Shown here: positions 7,271-8,918 of the stretch, piece by piece | How positions within the stretch are numbered: the first letter of the stretch is position 1 | How the letters are laid out: every line of letters starts with the position of its first letter | Assembly (NCBI GenBank): GCA_030603605.1 | Contig: JAUVXN010000048.1 | Coordinates: 1 to 8,918, forward strand | Reading direction: 5' to 3' | Length of the DNA stretch: 8,918 nt | From: Dehalococcoidales bacterium | Lineage (GTDB): Bacteria > Chloroflexota > Dehalococcoidia > Dehalococcoidales > RBG-16-60-22 | Position numbers and translations under genes: made by a program | Notes under the pieces: generated by a model | The model's database searches: none | Seen by the model: the letters and a program-made list of their open reading frames with translations, nothing else | What the model was told of the DNA's origin: nothing

Positions 7271-7726
7271 TTAGTCCTGATGGGTAACGCCTAGTAGCTG
7301 GTTATAGGCGCTGTGTAGTCTCGTTGCTAGTACGTGAGCCACCGCCCTGCATATTCTACAGCCTAGCTCGGGCTGGGCAAGGCATAAATCGCACAGCTCC
7401 TTACCGTTAAATGCTAGTGCTTTTGTTTTCTCTACGGCTTTTGCGGTAGCAGTTGAAATGTGCGGCTCTATCATCGCTGACCAGCCAAAGATTTCAAAGT
7501 TAGAGGCAGCTTGCAGTTGGCGTTCAGACAGTGGCCCCAGTTCCAGAAAAATTGCCACTAGACCCTCTTCAATCAAATAAACGTTGTCCAGTTTGGCACC
7601 CTGCTTGTTTATGATTGTCCCTGGCTCAAATACGCAGGGAGTTGCCATTTTCTCTAATACTCCAAGTTGCTCGTCATTCAAGCCACGAAAAAGGTCGGAT
7701 TTCCTTAGTACTTCTATTGTGTTCAC
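7271..7726 (-). CDS. Stand-alone Crp/Fnr-type cyclic-nucleotide-binding-like domain protein without DNA-binding domain
   Basis: The 151-residue protein fits a single Crp-like beta-roll (LRKSDLFRGL.DEQL at 7-21, FEPGTIINKQG at 33-43, VYLIEEGLVAIFL at 49-61) followed by helices ending LATRLHSAYNQLL. No helix-turn-helix follows, although Crp/Fnr regulators usually have 200-230 residues. In the phosphate-binding cassette the usual Glu and Arg are absent: the segment reads FGWSAMIEPHISTATA (80-95), with Trp82 and Ile90 about where the cAMP contacts would be, so the ligand may not be cAMP. Cysteines at 112, 115, 123 and 126 form CxxC-x7-CxxC. The GTG start has AAGGAG eight bases upstream. It sits between a ferritin-like gene (22 bases away) and acs (91 bases), suggesting a regulatory or sensory role, but its partner is unknown. 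Confidence 0.8.
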   Translation of the reverse strand: MNTIEVLRKSDLFRGLNDEQLGVLEKMATPCVFEPGTIINKQGAKLDNVYLIEEGLVAIFLELGPLSERQLQAASNFEIFGWSAMIEPHISTATAKAVEKTKALAFNGKELCDLCLAQPELGCRICRAVAHVLATRLHSAYNQLLGVTHQD

Positions 7727-7748
7727 TTATTGGTCTCCTTTCTAGGTC

Positions 7749-8588
7749 TTATTTTTCCTCTTCCTTTAACAGGTCATTGAATACGCCGATGTGATATATC
7801 TCATTATCTCTTATACGGTGGAGGAGCTTTTTCAGGTCAGGGTCTTCGGTCTCCTTGGCAGCCTGGTCGTAGGCATCAGCCACTTTTTTTTCAATTTTAA
7901 TGTCGGCTCGGAGCATGTCGGGGGTCTTGGTGGATTGGTCAACCTCGGTGTGCTCTATTTTTGGGTTACCGCTGCTACCCACTATCTCCTCGGCGAGCCA
8001 GCCTAGATGCTGCATCTCGTTAATAGCCTGGTCTGCCAGCTGCTCTTGAGCTTCTTTGTTGGGTGTCATGTAGGAATGGAGCAGATACTGGAGGATGACA
8101 GTGTACTCGTGCTCAACGCCCCAGTTAAGTGTCCGGGTTGTCTTGTCCTGGCGACTGCCTCTTATATCCTTCATCCCTTTCCTTTTTGCCTTCTCGGCAA
8201 AGTGCTCAAAACTACCGTGGTGGGATTCTTCGTCGGACAGGATGCGTTCCAGCAATCGCTTTATTTTGGGGTCGTCAATAAGTTTGATGTGTTCCTGATA
8301 TTGATTTATGGCGCCTTTTTCCAGCAGCACGTTATTCCCCATCCAGTCGGCGACGGTTTCACCACCCATAAGCATAGTGCCCCTCTCAAGACTAGGTGTG
8401 CCACCCAACTCGGCTATGTTCTCTGCCAGCCAGTCCAGGTGGCGCATTTCATCCCTGGCGAGTGCCTCAATCTCGCAAGACATCTCGCCTTCTCCCATAG
8501 CGTAGGCATGGTTCAGATATTGAATGATGGCGCCATGCTCATCCTGGAGGTCTTTGTTTAGCAAAGCAATGATTTCATCTTTGTTCAT
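7749..8588 (-). CDS. Tandem ferritin-like (bacterioferritin-type) diiron protein
   Basis: The 279 residues hold two ferritin-like four-helix domains, about 1-137 and 150-279. Domain 1 shows E17, E47xxH50, E90 and E120xxH123. Domain 2 shows E161, E191xxH194, E233 and E263xxH266. Both follow the bacterioferritin/rubrerythrin-type diiron ligand order with matching spacing, and the surrounding patterns recur (EHGAIIQY and EYTVILQY; DEMRHLDWLAE and NEMQHLGWLAE). Such proteins oxidise ferrous iron or reduce peroxide, but the activity of this one cannot be told. There is no rubredoxin motif and no signal peptide, so it is probably cytoplasmic. The ATG has GGGAGG five bases upstream. A small winged-helix gene ends 26 bases before it, so the two probably share a transcript. 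Family assignment is good; the specific role is open. Confidence 0.85.
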   Translation of the reverse strand: MNKDEIIALLNKDLQDEHGAIIQYLNHAYAMGEGEMSCEIEALARDEMRHLDWLAENIAELGGTPSLERGTMLMGGETVADWMGNNVLLEKGAINQYQEHIKLIDDPKIKRLLERILSDEESHHGSFEHFAEKAKRKGMKDIRGSRQDKTTRTLNWGVEHEYTVILQYLLHSYMTPNKEAQEQLADQAINEMQHLGWLAEEIVGSSGNPKIEHTEVDQSTKTPDMLRADIKIEKKVADAYDQAAKETEDPDLKKLLHRIRDNEIYHIGVFNDLLKEEEK

Positions 8589-8614
8589 CAGTTCCTCCCT
8601 GGTTACTTTTTCGG

Positions 8615-8851
8615 TCAGCTATGTGCTAAAGTATCCACCAGTTCAACCCCTTTGGGTGATAATTCATATTTATCGTCCTTCTGGTTGGCTAATCCAGCTT
8701 GAGCTAGTTCACGGAGTCCACTCCTTACTCGGAACAATGGTAACCCAGCGTCTTTAGCAATCTCTTCAGGAGTTCCCAATCCCGAGTTGAGGGCATGAAG
8801 CATTTTTGCTCCTGACTCAGTAGGTTTTCCATCAGGGCTAATGCAAGCCAT
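8615..8851 (-). CDS. Small winged helix-turn-helix protein
   Basis: A 78-residue protein with a compact winged-helix pattern. Residues 27-37 (TPEEIAKDAGL) form the first helix of the HTH, residues 38-53 the likely recognition helix (LFRVRSGLRELAQAGL), and 54-72 the wing and last helix (YELSPKGVELVDTL), resembling small MarR- or ArsR-like domains. No ligand domain or cysteine cluster is present; a single Cys is at position 3. The ATG is preceded by GGGGGG five bases away. It is the first complete gene of the minus-strand string that continues with the ferritin-like protein, so it may control that operon, but no operator was recognised. Regulator function is inferred from the fold only. Confidence 0.75.
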   Translation of the reverse strand: MACISPDGKPTESGAKMLHALNSGLGTPEEIAKDAGLPLFRVRSGLRELAQAGLANQKDDKYELSPKGVELVDTLAHS

Positions 8852-8867
8852 ATTATCCCCCCTTTAC

Positions 8868-8918
8868 CTAAAGCTTCTTTTTACACAGATACCAGTCCAC
8901 GCACTCATATCCCTGCTT
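8868..8918 (-). CDS. Possible 3' end of a further gene, cut by the window edge
   Basis: From the right edge the minus-strand frame reads 16 residues, KQGYECVDWYLCKKKL, then TAG, 16 bases before the start of the winged-helix gene. The composition (two Cys, Trp, Tyr, a Lys-rich end) looks protein-like, but the stretch is too short to judge, and a second frame is also open here. Product unknown. Confidence 0.25.
   Translation of the reverse strand, partial: KQGYECVDWYLCKKKL

Noticed and set aside
8007..8561. 184-codon plus-strand open frame opposite the ferritin-like gene
   Set aside because: It is a complementary shadow of a gene with clear family motifs and shows no recognisable domain of its own; the same holds for the other antisense frames in acs, coaE, DUF1385 and yqeB.
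1..8918. CRISPR array, insertion sequence, prophage or integron in the window
   Set aside because: No regularly spaced repeats, transposase, integrase or terminal inverted repeats were found.

Overview
The window is bacterial chromosomal DNA of moderate GC content, coding on both strands, and dense apart from one 126-base gap. No mobile element, CRISPR array, tRNA or rRNA was seen. The rplU-rpmA-rpmE-DUF1385 order, the selenium-linked molybdenum hydroxylase accessory genes and the protein style suggest an anaerobic or facultative organism of the Chloroflexota (Dehalococcoidia-like) or Firmicutes type. That assignment is an inference; no marker in the window fixes it.

Left part, plus strand (1-2712): the 3' portion of a YqeB-family gene, a YqeC-family P-loop protein and an XdhC-family protein form a tightly packed operon. 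This trio is known for maturing selenium-dependent molybdenum hydroxylases. After a gene-free gap comes hisI (phosphoribosyl-AMP cyclohydrolase), whose conserved N-terminus is present but has no ATG, GTG or TTG start.

Middle, minus strand (5147 down to 2697): coaE, then a consensus sigma-70 promoter whose -35 box contains the coaE stop codon, then rplU-rpmA-rpmE, an intrinsic terminator, and a DUF1385 (YqhQ-type) membrane protein. The DUF1385 gene converges on hisI and their 3' ends overlap by 16 bases. The rplU N-terminus extends 21 codons above the first GTG, to an ATT codon with an ideal Shine-Dalgarno sequence six bases upstream, so L21 very probably starts at AUU.

Right part, minus strand (8918 down to 5227): a possible fragment of another gene at the edge, a small winged-helix protein, a ferritin-like protein made of two tandem domains that each keep a full set of diiron ligands, a stand-alone Crp-type nucleotide-binding domain with an unusual cysteine cluster and no DNA-binding domain, and acetyl-CoA synthetase (acs). 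Spacing is 26, 22 and 91 bases, so at least the first three are probably co-transcribed.

Most genes are ordinary housekeeping or known accessory functions. The points most worth checking are the two non-canonical AUN starts (rplU, hisI), the CxxC-x7-CxxC cluster in the Crp-like domain beside acs, and the double-diiron ferritin-like protein. No clearly new multi-gene system could be demonstrated.
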